A DNA stretch of 64,000 bases from Streptomyces sp. NBC_01754 (GCF_035918015.1 NZ_CP109132.1:620001-684000), one strand, 5' to 3'. Positions 44,920 through 54,029 are shown, counted from the stretch's first letter. Numbers and translations are program-made. The notes: generated by a model not told the origin, from the sequence alone.

Positions 44920-44931
44920 GACAACGTTGTC
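44920..44931. promoter_or_regulatory. LacI-family operator
   Basis: Perfect palindrome GACAACGTTGTC with the central CG step and ACAACGTTGT core typical of LacI-type sites. It lies 77 bp from the ROK kinase start and 97 bp from the LacI start. Confidence 0.75.
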
Positions 44932-45027
44932 CAGGGCCTATGCTCGACACCACGGCCTTCCACCCCCCTTCCCGCACCCGCGCCGCAGGGGCGGAAGGCA
45001 CCCGCTCCGACGACAGGACAGCGCATC

Positions 45028-46056
45028 GTGGCCGAGACCGCCCGTCATCCCGAGCCCCGTTACGGCACCAGACCGACCATGAAGGACGTGGCGGCCCGCG
45101 CCGGAGTGGGCCTCAAGACGGTCTCCCGGGTGGTGAACAGCGAACCCGGCGTCACGCCCGACACCGAGCGCCGCGTCCAGGAGGCGATCGACGCGCTGGG
45201 CTTCCGCCGCAACGACAGCGCGCGCGTCCTGCGCAAGGGCCGCACCGCGTCCGTCGGGCTCGTCCTGGAAGACCTCGCGGACCCCTTCTACGGCCCGCTG
45301 AGCCGTGCGGTGGAGGAGGTGGCCCGCGCCCACGGTGCCCTGCTGATCAACGGTTCCAGCGCCGAGGACCCCACACGCGAGCAGGAGCTCGTGCTCGCGC
45401 TCTGCGCACGGCGGGTGGACGGCCTCATCGTGATTCCGGCGGGCGACGACCACCGCTATCTGGAGCCCGAGATCAAGGCGGGTGTGGCCACCGTGTTCGT
45501 CGACCGGCCGGCGGGCCGGATCGACGCCGACACGGTCCTCTCGGACAACTTCGGCGGAGCCCGTGAGGGGGTCGCCCACCTGGTGGCGCACGGCCACCGC
45601 CGGATCGGCTTCATCGGCGACCGGCCGCGCATCCACACCGCCACCGAGCGGCTGCGCGGCTATCGCGCCGCCATGGCCGACGCGGGGATCACCGTCGAGC
45701 CCTCGTGGGTCTCGCTCGGCCCGACCGGCCCCGGGAGCGTCAGGGCCGCCGCCGAGGCGATGCTGTCGGGCCCGGAGCCGGTCACCGCCCTCTTCGCGGG
45801 CAACAACCGGGTGACGGTGACCGCCGTCCGCGTCCTCGTGGAGTGCGGGCGCCGCGTCGCCCTCGTCGGCTTCGACGACATCGAGCTGGCCGACCTCCTC
45901 GGCATCACGGTGGTCTCCCAGGACCCCGCCGCGGTCGGCCGGACCGCCGCCGAGCACCTGTTCCGCCGACTCGACGGCGCCGGACACACACCGGCCCGGG
46001 TGGAGCTGCCGACCCGGCTCGTCACCCGGGGCTCGGGCGAACTCCCGCCCGGCTGA
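45028..46056 (+). CDS. LacI-family transcriptional regulator
   Basis: A 342-aa repressor. The HTH and hinge read TMKDVAARAGVGLKTVSRVV then NSEPGVTPDTERRVQEAI; the sugar-binding periplasmic-like domain shows LVLEDLADPFYGPLSRAVEE, FVDRPAGRIDADTV and LVGFDDIELADLLGITVV. The GTG at 45028 is chosen with a weak AGGA site; the conserved HTH begins 18 residues later. Confidence 0.92.
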   Translation: MAETARHPEPRYGTRPTMKDVAARAGVGLKTVSRVVNSEPGVTPDTERRVQEAIDALGFRRNDSARVLRKGRTASVGLVLEDLADPFYGPLSRAVEEVARAHGALLINGSSAEDPTREQELVLALCARRVDGLIVIPAGDDHRYLEPEIKAGVATVFVDRPAGRIDADTVLSDNFGGAREGVAHLVAHGHRRIGFIGDRPRIHTATERLRGYRAAMADAGITVEPSWVSLGPTGPGSVRAAAEAMLSGPEPVTALFAGNNRVTVTAVRVLVECGRRVALVGFDDIELADLLGITVVSQDPAAVGRTAAEHLFRRLDGAGHTPARVELPTRLVTRGSGELPPG

Positions 46057-46072
46057 GCCCGCCCGGAGCGGT

Positions 46073-47371
46073 CTACGGGGCCGTCACCGTGAGGCCGCCC
46101 CGGCGGGGCGAGGCGAAGCCGTCGAGGTCCGCGCGGCCGAGGCCGGTGAGGCGGGCGACCTCCGCGGTGTCCAGCGCACCGCAGTCGATGCCCCGCAGCA
46201 GGTATCCGCTGAGGGCCTTGGCGGTGGCGGGCTCGTCCATCACGTCGCCGCCCGCCTTGGCCACGTAGGCGGCGAGCCGGGAGGCCGCCTGGTCCAGGCC
46301 CTCGCGGTAGAAGGTGTAGACGGCCGCGTAACGGGTGGGCAGGTGCCCCGGGTGCATGTCCCAGCCCTGGTAGTAGGCACGGGCCAGCGCGCGCCGGGTG
46401 AGGCCGTAGTGCAGCCGCCACGCGTCGTGGACCTGCCGGGTGGGGCCGACGGGCAGGACGTTGGTGGAGCCGTCGCAGACGCGTACCCCGGTGCCCGCGG
46501 CGGCGACCTGCATCACCGCCTTGGCATGGTCGGCGGCCGGGTGGTCGCTCGCCTGGTAGGCGGGGCTGACACCGACGCAGGCGCTGTAGTCGAAGGTCCC
46601 GTAGTGCAGGGCCGTCGCGCGGCCCCGCGCGGCGTCGATCATGCGGGCCACGGCGGCGGTCCCGTCGGCGGCGAGGATCGACTGACTGGTCTCGATCTGG
46701 ATCTCGAACCCGAGCCGCCCGGCCGGCAGCCCGTGGGCCTCCTCGAAGGCCTCCAGCAGCCGTACGAACGCGGTGACCTGCTCCGGGTACGTGACCTTGG
46801 GCAGGGTCAGGACGAGCCCGTCCGGCAGGCCCCCGGCCCGCATCAGACCGGTGAGGAAGATGTCCGTGGTGCGGATGCCCCGGTCCCGCACCTCGGCCTC
46901 CATGCACTTCATCCGGATGCCCGTGTACGGGGCGGCGGTCCCGTCCGCGTACGCCTCGGCCACCAGCCGGGCGGCGCGGGCCGCCGCCTCGTCCTCCTCG
47001 GCGTCCGGGCGGGGACCGTAGCCGTCCTCGAAGTCGATGCGCAGGTCCTCCACCGGTTCCCGCTCCAGTTTGGCGCGCACCCGGTCGTGGACGGCCTCGG
47101 CGAGCTCCTGCGGTACGGACAGGATCTCGGCGAACGCGGCGGCACCGGGGGCGTGTTCGTCCAGCGCCCGCAGCGCACGGTCGCCCCAGGAGCACACGGT
47201 GCCGGCCTCGAAGACGTCGGCGGGGACGTAGACCGTGTGGACGGGCTGGCGGGTGCCGGGGTCTCCCGGATAGCGCCGGGCGAGTTCGGCGTCCACCGCG
47301 GTGAGGGAGGCCCCGATCTCCTTGCCTACGCTGCCGGCAAGGCTCGTCGCCACCTGCTCCTGCTGACCCAT
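46073..47371 (-). CDS. DUF6986 (HpcH/HpaI aldolase-like) protein
   Basis: A 432-aa protein related to the malate-synthase/citrate-lyase beta (HpcH/HpaI) barrel. Visible are RIDFEDGYGPRPDAEEDEAA, the GIRMKCMEAEVRDRGIRTTD segment, LPKVTYPEQVTAFVRLLEAF and FEIQIETSQSIL (metal Glu). Such proteins are found near purine and glyoxylate catabolism in Streptomyces, which is the inferred role. ATG 47371 is chosen because GGAGG lies eight bases before it. Promoter and a dyad lie directly upstream. Confidence 0.85.
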   Translation of the reverse strand: MGQQEQVATSLAGSVGKEIGASLTAVDAELARRYPGDPGTRQPVHTVYVPADVFEAGTVCSWGDRALRALDEHAPGAAAFAEILSVPQELAEAVHDRVRAKLEREPVEDLRIDFEDGYGPRPDAEEDEAAARAARLVAEAYADGTAAPYTGIRMKCMEAEVRDRGIRTTDIFLTGLMRAGGLPDGLVLTLPKVTYPEQVTAFVRLLEAFEEAHGLPAGRLGFEIQIETSQSILAADGTAAVARMIDAARGRATALHYGTFDYSACVGVSPAYQASDHPAADHAKAVMQVAAAGTGVRVCDGSTNVLPVGPTRQVHDAWRLHYGLTRRALARAYYQGWDMHPGHLPTRYAAVYTFYREGLDQAASRLAAYVAKAGGDVMDEPATAKALSGYLLRGIDCGALDTAEVARLTGLGRADLDGFASPRRGGLTVTAP

Positions 47372-47397
47372 GACCATACCCTCCACCTGCTCAACAT

Positions 47398-47460
47398 TTC
47401 CGCTTGCCGGAATGAATCATCCGCATGGTGAAGTTATAAGCACCCGGGTCGGGGCGTCAA
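47398..47460 (-). promoter_or_regulatory. Promoter and dyad upstream of the DUF6986 gene
   Basis: On the minus strand TTGACG (47455-47460) and TATAAC (47433-47438) are 16 bp apart. Downstream, TTCCG-CTTGC-CGGAA (47398-47412) is a dyad placed where a repressor would block early transcription. Confidence 0.5.
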
Positions 47461-47473
47461 TGGTGACCGGAAA

Positions 47474-47518
47474 CGGCCCGGGGCCGCGCGGTGTCGAACA
47501 CCACGCGGCCCCGGGCCG
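47474..47518. terminator. Strong terminator hairpin after etfA
   Basis: A 45-nt hairpin with 21-bp arms (one C-A mismatch) and the loop CGA, 28 bp after the etfA stop; a short TTT follows on the minus strand. Confidence 0.85.
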
Positions 47519-47545
47519 TCGGACTCGGTAAGCCTCTCCGGCTGA

Positions 47546-48508
47546 TCAGCCCTTGCGGGACTTGACCTCGTCGGTGAGCTGCGGGACGACGGCGAACAGG
47601 TCGCCGACGACGCCGTAGTCGACCAGCTCGAAGATCGGGGCCTCGGCGTCCTTGTTGATCGCGACGATGGTCTTCGAGGTCTGCATACCGGCCCGGTGCT
47701 GGATCGCGCCCGAGATCCCGGAGGCGATGTACAGCTGCGGGGAGACCGACTTGCCGGTCTGGCCGACCTGGCTGGTGTGCGGGTACCAGCCGGCGTCGAC
47801 CGCGGCACGCGAGGCGCCGACGGCGGCACCGAGCGAGTCGGCGAGCGCCTCGATGACCGCGAAGTTCTCCGCGCCGTTGACACCACGGCCGCCGGCGACG
47901 ACGATCGCGGCCTCGGTCAGCTCCGGACGGCCGGTCGACTCGCGCGGGGTGCGGGAGAGGACCTTGGTGCCGGTGGCCTTCTCGGAGAACGAGACGTCCA
48001 GGGCCTCGACGGCGCCCGCCGCCGGGGCGGCCTCCACGGCGACCGAGTTCGGCTTGACCGTGATGACCGGAGTGCCCTTGGAAACACGGGACTTGGTGGT
48101 GTAGGAGGCGGCGAACGCGGACTGCGTCGCGACCGGGCCCTGGTCACCGGCCTCCAGGTCGACGGCGTCGGTGATGATGCCGGAGCCGATACGGAGCGCG
48201 AGCCGGGCACCGATCTCCTTGGCCTCCGCGGAGGAGGGCAGCAGCACGGCGGCCGGTGACACGGCGTCGAAGGCGGCCTGGAGGGCATCCACCTTCGGGA
48301 CGACGAGGTAGTCGGCGAACTCCGGCGCGTCGGCGGTCAGGACCTTGACCGCACCGTGTTCGGCGAGCGCGGCGGCGGTGTCGGCGGCGCCGTTGCCGAG
48401 GGCGACGGCGACGGGCTCACCGATGCGGCGGGCGAGCGTCAGCAGCTCCAGCGTGGGCTTGCGGACGGCACCGTCCACGTGGTCGACATAGACGAGTACT
48501 TCAGCCAT
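47546..48508 (-). CDS. etfA: Electron transfer flavoprotein alpha subunit
   Basis: A 320-aa FixB/EtfA. The N-terminal domain has [20 protein letters not shown]; the C-terminal FAD-binding domain has [40 protein letters not shown] then [20 protein letters not shown], and [19 protein letters not shown]. With EtfB it takes electrons from acyl-CoA dehydrogenases to the respiratory chain. It is the second gene of the etfB-etfA operon (55-bp gap). Confidence 0.96.
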   Translation of the reverse strand: MAEVLVYVDHVDGAVRKPTLELLTLARRIGEPVAVALGNGAADTAAALAEHGAVKVLTADAPEFADYLVVPKVDALQAAFDAVSPAAVLLPSSAEAKEIGARLALRIGSGIITDAVDLEAGDQGPVATQSAFAASYTTKSRVSKGTPVITVKPNSVAVEAAPAAGAVEALDVSFSEKATGTKVLSRTPRESTGRPELTEAAIVVAGGRGVNGAENFAVIEALADSLGAAVGASRAAVDAGWYPHTSQVGQTGKSVSPQLYIASGISGAIQHRAGMQTSKTIVAINKDAEAPIFELVDYGVVGDLFAVVPQLTDEVKSRKG

Positions 48509-48563
48509 GGGACTTCGATCTCCTGCGTGCGAGGTAGGCGGGGCGGTGAGGGGACGGCCGGGG

Positions 48564-49349
48564 CTAGATGAACTTCTGGCCCGCGAGGAACTCGGCCAGC
48601 TGCCTGCCGCCCTCGCCTTCGTCCTTGACGATCGTGCCCGCCGTACGGGCCGGACGCTCGGTCGCCGAGTCCACGGCGGTCCAGGAGCCCTCCAGGCCGA
48701 CCTCGTCCGCCTCGATCTCCAGGTCCTCGAGGTCCAGCGACTCGACCGGCTTCTTCTTCGCCGCCATGATGCCCTTGAAGGACGGGTAGCGGGCCTCGCC
48801 CGACTGGTCCGTCACGGAGACCACGGCCGGCAGGGACGCCTCGAGCTGCTCGCTGGCGCTGTCGCCGTCGCGGCGGCCCTTGACCGTGCCGTCCTCGACC
48901 GAGACCTCGGAGAGCAGCGTGACCTGCGGGACGCCGAGGCGCTCCGACAGCAGCGCCGGCAGGACGCCCATGACGCCGTCGGTGGACGCCATGCCGCAGA
49001 TGACCAGGTCGTAACCGGTCTTCTCGATCGCCTTGGCGAGCACCAGGGAGGTGCCGATGACGTCGGTGCCGTGCAGGTCGTCGTCCTCGACGTGGACGGC
49101 CTTGTCGGCACCCATCGACAGCGCCTTGCGCAGCGCGTCCTTGGCGTCCTCGGGCCCCACCGTCAGCACGGTGATCTCCGCGTCGTCCGCCTCGTCGGCG
49201 ATCTGCAGCGCCTGCTCGACGGCGTACTCGTCGAGCTCCGACAGCAGACCGTCGACGTCGTCCCGGTCCAGGGTCAGGTCATCGGCGAAATGCCGGTCGC
49301 CGGTGGCGTCGGGCACGTACTTCACACAGACAACGATCCTCAAGCTCAC
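48564..49349 (-). CDS. etfB: Electron transfer flavoprotein beta subunit
   Basis: A 261-aa FixA/EtfB. The AMP-binding half is visible as IVVCVKYVPDATGDRHF, NELDEYAVEQALQIADEADD-like region, ALRKALSMGADKAVHVED and DLVICGMASTDGVMGVLPAL. Starts at ATG 49349. It is the first gene of the etf operon; acyl-CoA dehydrogenases such as the one at 9267-10985 are its natural electron sources. Confidence 0.96.
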   Translation of the reverse strand: MSLRIVVCVKYVPDATGDRHFADDLTLDRDDVDGLLSELDEYAVEQALQIADEADDAEITVLTVGPEDAKDALRKALSMGADKAVHVEDDDLHGTDVIGTSLVLAKAIEKTGYDLVICGMASTDGVMGVLPALLSERLGVPQVTLLSEVSVEDGTVKGRRDGDSASEQLEASLPAVVSVTDQSGEARYPSFKGIMAAKKKPVESLDLEDLEIEADEVGLEGSWTAVDSATERPARTAGTIVKDEGEGGRQLAEFLAGQKFI

Positions 49350-49464
49350 GCCGGCTCTCCTACTGCATCGTCATTTCTGGGCTGCCTTGTTGCACGCAGC
49401 ATAGGCGCCTTCGGGGGCGGTTTCGGTCGGGTCGACCGATGCGCCAAGCGAAATATTACTCGCC

Positions 49465-49500
49465 AGTACACCCAGTGTTTTACCCATGAGCAAGCGCTTG
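49465..49500 (-). promoter_or_regulatory. Candidate etf promoter with CAAGCGCTTG palindrome
   Basis: In AT-rich DNA 115-150 bp before etfB, TTGCTC (49488-49493) and TGTACT (49465-49470) are 17 bp apart, a weak promoter on the minus strand. The perfect palindrome CAAGCGCTTG (49491-49500) overlaps its -35 box. Confidence 0.35.
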
Positions 49501-49548
49501 GAACTGTGACCTTGCCAACGCGGCCAGTCCCGGGGCGCCTGCCCGCCC

Positions 49549-50058
49549 TCAGTCTCGCAGAGCTGTGAACCGGCCCTGGTGGTAGACCAGCGGCCGGCCG
49601 TCGTGCGGCGGCTCGCCGAGCACCGCCTCGGCGATCACGACGCGGTGGTCCCCGGCCGGAACCCGGGCCACCACGCGGCAGATCAGCCAGGCCACCACAC
49701 CGCCGAGGAGAGGCACGCCCTTCGGCCCCGCACGCCAGTCGGTGGACGGCCCGAACCGGTCGGCGCCGCTGCGGGCGAACGTGGCGGCCAGCTCCCGCTG
49801 GCCCTCGCCGAGTATGTGCACGCCGACGTGTTCGGCCTCGGCCATCACCGGCCAGCTGGAGGACGAGGTACCCACGCCGAAGGAGATCAGCGGGGGCTCG
49901 GCGGCCACGGAGGTGAGTGAGGTGGCGGTGAAGCCCACCGGACGCCCGCCGGACGCGGTGATCACCGCGACACCGGCGGCGTGACCGCGGAAGACGGAGC
50001 GCAGCAGTTCGGGGGAAGCCGTCGGCGGCGTGCCGATACCGGCGGTCGGGGCCGTCAT
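49549..50058 (-). CDS. Flavin reductase-family protein
   Basis: A 169-aa FMN-binding split-barrel protein of the flavin reductase family: HAAGVAVITASGGRPVGFTA and TSLTSVAAEPPLISFGVG, then HVGVHILGEGQRELAATFAR and the late GDHRVVIAEAVLG. Such enzymes supply reduced flavin to two-component monooxygenases. ATG 50058 with AAGGA upstream; 25 extra upstream codons look non-coding. It precedes etfB by about 200 bp on the same strand. Confidence 0.87.
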   Translation of the reverse strand: MTAPTAGIGTPPTASPELLRSVFRGHAAGVAVITASGGRPVGFTATSLTSVAAEPPLISFGVGTSSSSWPVMAEAEHVGVHILGEGQRELAATFARSGADRFGPSTDWRAGPKGVPLLGGVVAWLICRVVARVPAGDHRVVIAEAVLGEPPHDGRPLVYHQGRFTALRD

Positions 50059-50257
50059 GCGGGAGTCCTTCTTCGAGGAGGGCGTACGGTCGGGCGGGGT
50101 CCTGTCAGGCACCCGGACAGCGCGCGCTCGCATGGCGCATGAGGTCCACGTGAGCCCGGCCGTGAAGAAGGAGTACTGGCGGCATGACGCCAGCCTGACG
50201 AGGCGTGGGGTGCACCGTCAAGGCCGTTCCACCAGGTGGGAGATGTGTCACGGCGCG

Positions 50258-50584
50258 TCACATCGCCTGTCCCAGGGCGGCGACGACGTCCGCCGTACGC
50301 GGTGTCCCGGTCGCCCTGCGCACGACCCGGCCGCGCGCGTCGAGCACCAGGACGGTCGGCGTGCGGCTGATCCGCAGGTGTCGTACCAGCGTGAGATTCG
50401 CCTCGGCGTCGATATCGATGTGGACCACCCCGTCGACCATCCCGGCCACGCGCGCCAGGACGCGCCGGGTGGCCTGGCACGGCCGGCAGAAAGCGGTCGA
50501 GAACTGCACGAGCGTCGCGCGTTCCCCTGGCTCCGCGCCGAGTTGGGCCGCGCCCAGTGTTTCGGCCGCCGTACGCCCTTCCAT
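50258..50584 (-). CDS. Thioredoxin-family protein
   Basis: A 108-aa thioredoxin-fold protein with the active site FCRPCQ and the cis-proline SRTPTVLVLDARG. The CRPC site differs from the classical CGPC. ATG 50584 follows GGGGAG. It has no signal peptide, so acts in the cytosol. The next gene downstream is 199 bp away. Confidence 0.88.
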   Translation of the reverse strand: MEGRTAAETLGAAQLGAEPGERATLVQFSTAFCRPCQATRRVLARVAGMVDGVVHIDIDAEANLTLVRHLRISRTPTVLVLDARGRVVRRATGTPRTADVVAALGQAM

Positions 50585-50803
50585 TCCGCTCCCCTTCCGA
50601 GTACTCCGCACACAGCGTCAGCACCGCGCCGAGCCATTGCATTCCCGGACGATTCACGTGACGAGAATCTCCCGCGCAGGCCCCTGCGGGGCTGGCCACG
50701 GCGTCGCCGATGGGGCACCATCGCCCCAATGCCGAAAACCTACGGCTGCGTAACTTCCGCCGGGAGAACCCTCCCGAGGCATTGAAGAAGGGTCCTCATC
50801 CAG

Positions 50804-51526
50804 ATGGCAGAACTCGTCTATCGACCGGTCATCGGCGCCGCTCGCACACTGTTCAAGGCGCTCGACCTGAAGATCGACACACAGGGTTCGGAGCACATCC
50901 CGAAGACCGGTGGTGCTGTACTGGTGAGCAACCACATCAGCTATCTGGACTTCATCTTCACCGGACTCGGGGCACTGCCTCAGAAGCGGCTCGTCCGCTT
51001 CATGGCGAAGGACTCGGTCTTCCGGCACAAGGTCTCCGGACCGCTGATGCGCGGCATGAAGCACATCCCCGTCGACCGCAGCAGGGGCGAGGACGCCTAC
51101 GCGCACGCGCTCGCGTCGCTGCGGTCCGGTGAGATCGTCGGGGTCTTCCCCGAGGCGACCATCTCCCAGTCCTTCACACTGAAGAGTTTCAAGTCGGGCG
51201 CGGCACGGCTGGCCCAGGAGGCCGGGGTCCCCCTGGTCCCCATGGCGCTCTGGGGCACCCAGCGGCTGTGGACCAAGGGCCGCCCGCGCAACTTCCGGCG
51301 CAGCCACATCCCCGTCACGATCCGTGTGGGCGAGGCCGTCGAGGCCCCTGCCGACCAGTACGCGGGTGCGATCACCCGCCGGCTGCGTGAGCGGGTGCAG
51401 GAGCTTCTGGAAGCGGCGCAGCGCGCCTATCCGGTGCGCCCCAAGGACGCGAGCGACACCTGGTGGGTACCCGCCCATCTCGGCGGTACGGCCCCGACGC
51501 CCGCCGAGGTGCGCGAGCGCGGCTGA
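50804..51526 (+). CDS. 1-acyl-sn-glycerol-3-phosphate acyltransferase-like enzyme
   Basis: A 240-aa PlsC-family acyltransferase. The HX4D motif is SNHISYLDFI (about 42-51), followed by the glycerophosphate-binding FPEATISQSF and LVPMALWGTQR. One N-terminal amphipathic helix may anchor it to the membrane. It is divergent from the thioredoxin gene and ends at a bidirectional terminator. Confidence 0.9.
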   Translation: MAELVYRPVIGAARTLFKALDLKIDTQGSEHIPKTGGAVLVSNHISYLDFIFTGLGALPQKRLVRFMAKDSVFRHKVSGPLMRGMKHIPVDRSRGEDAYAHALASLRSGEIVGVFPEATISQSFTLKSFKSGAARLAQEAGVPLVPMALWGTQRLWTKGRPRNFRRSHIPVTIRVGEAVEAPADQYAGAITRRLRERVQELLEAAQRAYPVRPKDASDTWWVPAHLGGTAPTPAEVRERG

Positions 51527-51550
51527 CCAGGGCCGGGCGACCCGGAGCTG

Positions 51551-51596
51551 AAGGAGGGGGCGTGCCCGGCCGCGGCCGGGCACGCCCCCTCCTTCC
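51551..51596. terminator. 46-bp perfect palindromic terminator
   Basis: Arms of 22 bp (left arm begins GAAGGAGGGGGCGTGCC) meet at GC with no mismatch, between convergent genes. It serves both strands. Confidence 0.88.
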
Positions 51597-51612
51597 CGGG
51601 GTGGGGCCGCGT

Positions 51613-52323
51613 TCAGCAGCTCAGGTTGGAACCGGGCGTCGTGCCGAGGATCTGGACGAACGACTGGTAGGTGTCGATGCGGCTCTGGACCTGGGCGGGG
51701 TTGCCGCCGTCGCACTCGATGCTGCCGTTGATGGACCGGATGGTCTCACCGAACCCGGCACCGTCGACGATGGCGTTGTGCGGGGTCATGGTGCCGGGGC
51801 CCGACTGGGTGTTCCAGTACCAGAGGCCGGTCTTCCAGGCCACGGAGGCGTTCTGCTCGACCTGCCAGGGGTTGCCGAGCAGGTCGATGCCGAGGGCGTC
51901 ACCGGCGGCCTTGTAGTTGAAGTTCCAGCTGAGCTGGATGGGACCGCGGCCGTAGTAGGCGTCGGTGCCGGCCGGGCAGCCGTAGGGCTGGGTGGTGTCG
52001 CAGTAGTGCGGGTAGTTGGCGGTGTTCTGCTCCACGATGTGGACCAGACCGCCGGTCTCGTGGCTGACGTTGGCGAGGAACGCCGCCGCCTCCTGCTTCT
52101 TCACCGCGTCGCCGCCGGTGTCGGCGAAGGCCGGGTACGCGCTCAGCGCGGCCGTGAGCCCGCTGTAGGTGTAGAAGGAGTTCCGGTTCGGGAACATCTG
52201 GTTGAACTGCGCCTCGCTGACGACGAAGCCCGAGGCCGCCGAAGCCGTGGCGGCGGGAAGCAGAACGAACGTGGCCACGACCGTGACCAGCGCGGTGAGC
52301 ATGCCGATGATACGCCTGAGCAC
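51613..52323 (-). CDS. Secreted GH19 chitinase
   Basis: A 236-aa secreted chitinase. It has a signal peptide (LTALVTVVATFVLLPAATAS) and a GH19 catalytic domain without a binding module. The catalytic glutamates lie in NVSHETGGL and YYGRGPIQLSW regions, and the family C-terminus NPAQVQSRIDTYQSF is present. GTG 52323 is chosen because AAGGAG is six bases before. A dre-like site about 85 bp upstream suggests DasR control. Confidence 0.92.
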   Translation of the reverse strand: MLRRIIGMLTALVTVVATFVLLPAATASAASGFVVSEAQFNQMFPNRNSFYTYSGLTAALSAYPAFADTGGDAVKKQEAAAFLANVSHETGGLVHIVEQNTANYPHYCDTTQPYGCPAGTDAYYGRGPIQLSWNFNYKAAGDALGIDLLGNPWQVEQNASVAWKTGLWYWNTQSGPGTMTPHNAIVDGAGFGETIRSINGSIECDGGNPAQVQSRIDTYQSFVQILGTTPGSNLSC

Positions 52324-52407
52324 GTACAACTCCTTGGGTACGGCGCCGCCGACCGCACGGCGCCATGAGTGGGTCCCCCCTCCCAAGCAGGACCGACCCT
52401 GATCAGA

Positions 52408-52423
52408 CACGGTCCGGACCAGC
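52408..52423. promoter_or_regulatory. dre-like site (DasR) upstream of the GH19 gene
   Basis: The 10-bp palindrome GGTCCGGACC, flanked as CGGTCCGGACCA, matches the DasR element core TGGTCTAGACCA at 9 of 12 positions and keeps the GGTC/GACC half-sites; position before a chitinase gene fits. Confidence 0.5.
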
Positions 52424-52613
52424 ACTCCACCCATAGGGATGATTCCGACCGTCTCGGGTGGGATCCCGCGCACCGCGAGGGCCGTCGAGGGGTGTGCTCG
52501 CGAGCTGTGGACGGCGAACCGACGGCAGCACCAGGGGGTTTGGGTCCGGCCTGGACATTTTGGGCATGCTCTGTGTGTCTAGTCCATTACCGACTGCGAC
52601 CAGAGGAGGTGCA

Positions 52614-52754
52614 ATGGCCGGTACTACGGCGTTCGTGATGGTGCTGATGTCCGCCGCGGTCGTCGGATTGGCTGCGGTGATCGCCCGGGCCCGGGTGGAA
52701 ATCGCTCGGATCGACGCCCAGTCAGGGCAGCGGGACGGGAGCGCCCGGCGTTGA
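52614..52754 (+). CDS. 46-aa single-helix membrane protein
   Basis: A short gene starting at ATG 52614 with the strong ribosome site AGGAGG. The product has one hydrophobic helix (FVMVLMSAAVVGLAAVI) then a charged tail (RARVEIARIDAQSGQRDGSA). It ends just before a hairpin terminator, supporting a real mono-cistronic gene. Function unknown. Confidence 0.72.
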   Translation: MAGTTAFVMVLMSAAVVGLAAVIARARVEIARIDAQSGQRDGSARR

Positions 52755-52770
52755 CCGGGCCGGATTCCTG

Positions 52771-52808
52771 GCAAGGAGCTCTGTCTCGGTACGACAGAGG
52801 CTCCTTGC
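52771..52808. terminator. Terminator hairpin
   Basis: Arms GCAAGGAGCTCTGTC and GACAGAGGCTCCTTGC (one bulged G) around TCGGTAC, 16 bp after the small membrane protein stop. Confidence 0.85.
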
Positions 52809-52949
52809 TGTTCCGCGTGAGCGGACGCGCCCTGAGCACGTACGTGGCGGTCGGCACAAGAGCCGCCACAGGCCCGGGCGGCCACCGGGGACACCGCCAC
52901 GAGCGGCGACGGTGTCAGTCGCACACATACGCGCCACTGGGGGCCGTCT

Positions 52950-54029
52950 CTAGCCGGCCATCTCCTCCTTGAGCGCCTGCACGAACGCGTCGACCTCCTC
53001 CTCGAGGGTGTCGAAGGCGCACATCCAGCGGACGTCCCCGGCCGTCTCGTCCCAGAAGTAGAACCGGAAGCGCTTCTGCAACCGCTCGGACACGTCGTGC
53101 GGCAGCCGGGCGAAGACGGCGTTGGCCTGCACAGGGTGGAGGATCTCCACCCCGTGCACCGTGCGGACGCCCCCGGCGAGCCGCTGCGCCATGGCGTTGG
53201 CGTGGCGGGCGTTGCGCAGCCAGAGGTCACGGGCGAGCAGCGCCTCCAGCTGGACCGAGACGAACCTCATCTTGGAGGCGAGCTGCATCGACATCTTGCG
53301 CAGGTGTTTCATGGCACGGACGGAGTCCGGCTCCAGGACGACGACGGCCTCGCCGAACAGCGCGCCGTTCTTCGTGCCGCCGAAGGACAGGACGTCGACC
53401 CCGGCCACGGTGGTGAACGCCCGCATCGGGACGTCCAGCGACGCGGCGGCGTTGGCTATCCGGGCTCCGTCCAGGTGCACCTTCATCCCGCGCTCGTGGG
53501 CGTGGTCGCAGATCGCGCGGATCTCGGCGGGGGTGTAGACCGTGCCCAGCTCGGTGTTCTGGGTGATCGAGACGACCTGCGGCATCGCCCGGTGCTCGTC
53601 GTCCCAGCCGTACGCCTGGCGGTCGATGAGCTCCGGCGTCAGCTTCCCGTCCGGGGTCGGCACGGTGAGCAGCTTCAGCCCGCCCATCCGCTCCGGCGCG
53701 CCGCCCTCGTCCACGTTGATGTGCGCGGACTCGGCGCAGATCACGGCGCCCCACCGGTCGGTCAGCGCCTGGAGGGCGACGACGTTGGCGCCGGTGCCGT
53801 TGAAGACGGGGAAGGCCTCGGCGGTGGGGCCGAAGTGGCTGTGCATGACCCGCTGGAGATGTCCGGTGTAGTCGTCCTCGCCGTAGGCGGTCTGATGTCC
53901 GCCGTTGGCGAGGGCGAGGGCCGCGAGGACCTCCGGGTGCGCGCCGGCGTAGTTGTCACTGGCGAAGCCGCGTATCCGCGGATCGTGGTGACGTCGCGCG
54001 TCGGTCCTCAGGGTTGCGGGGTCAGCCAC
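52950..54029 (-). CDS. Threonine aldolase-family (beta-eliminating) PLP enzyme
   Basis: A 359-aa fold-type I PLP enzyme of the low-specificity threonine aldolase family. The PLP lysine is Lys220 in VLSFGGTKNGALFGE; VFNGTGANVVAL and MKVHLDGARIANAAAS also fit. It would split threonine or related beta-hydroxy amino acids to glycine and an aldehyde. The GTG at 54029 lies inside the end of the SDR gene (22-bp overlap), with GGAAAG as ribosome site, so it is co-translated in an operon with SDR and DUF6421. Confidence 0.9.
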   Translation of the reverse strand: MADPATLRTDARRHHDPRIRGFASDNYAGAHPEVLAALALANGGHQTAYGEDDYTGHLQRVMHSHFGPTAEAFPVFNGTGANVVALQALTDRWGAVICAESAHINVDEGGAPERMGGLKLLTVPTPDGKLTPELIDRQAYGWDDEHRAMPQVVSITQNTELGTVYTPAEIRAICDHAHERGMKVHLDGARIANAAASLDVPMRAFTTVAGVDVLSFGGTKNGALFGEAVVVLEPDSVRAMKHLRKMSMQLASKMRFVSVQLEALLARDLWLRNARHANAMAQRLAGGVRTVHGVEILHPVQANAVFARLPHDVSERLQKRFRFYFWDETAGDVRWMCAFDTLEEEVDAFVQALKEEMAG

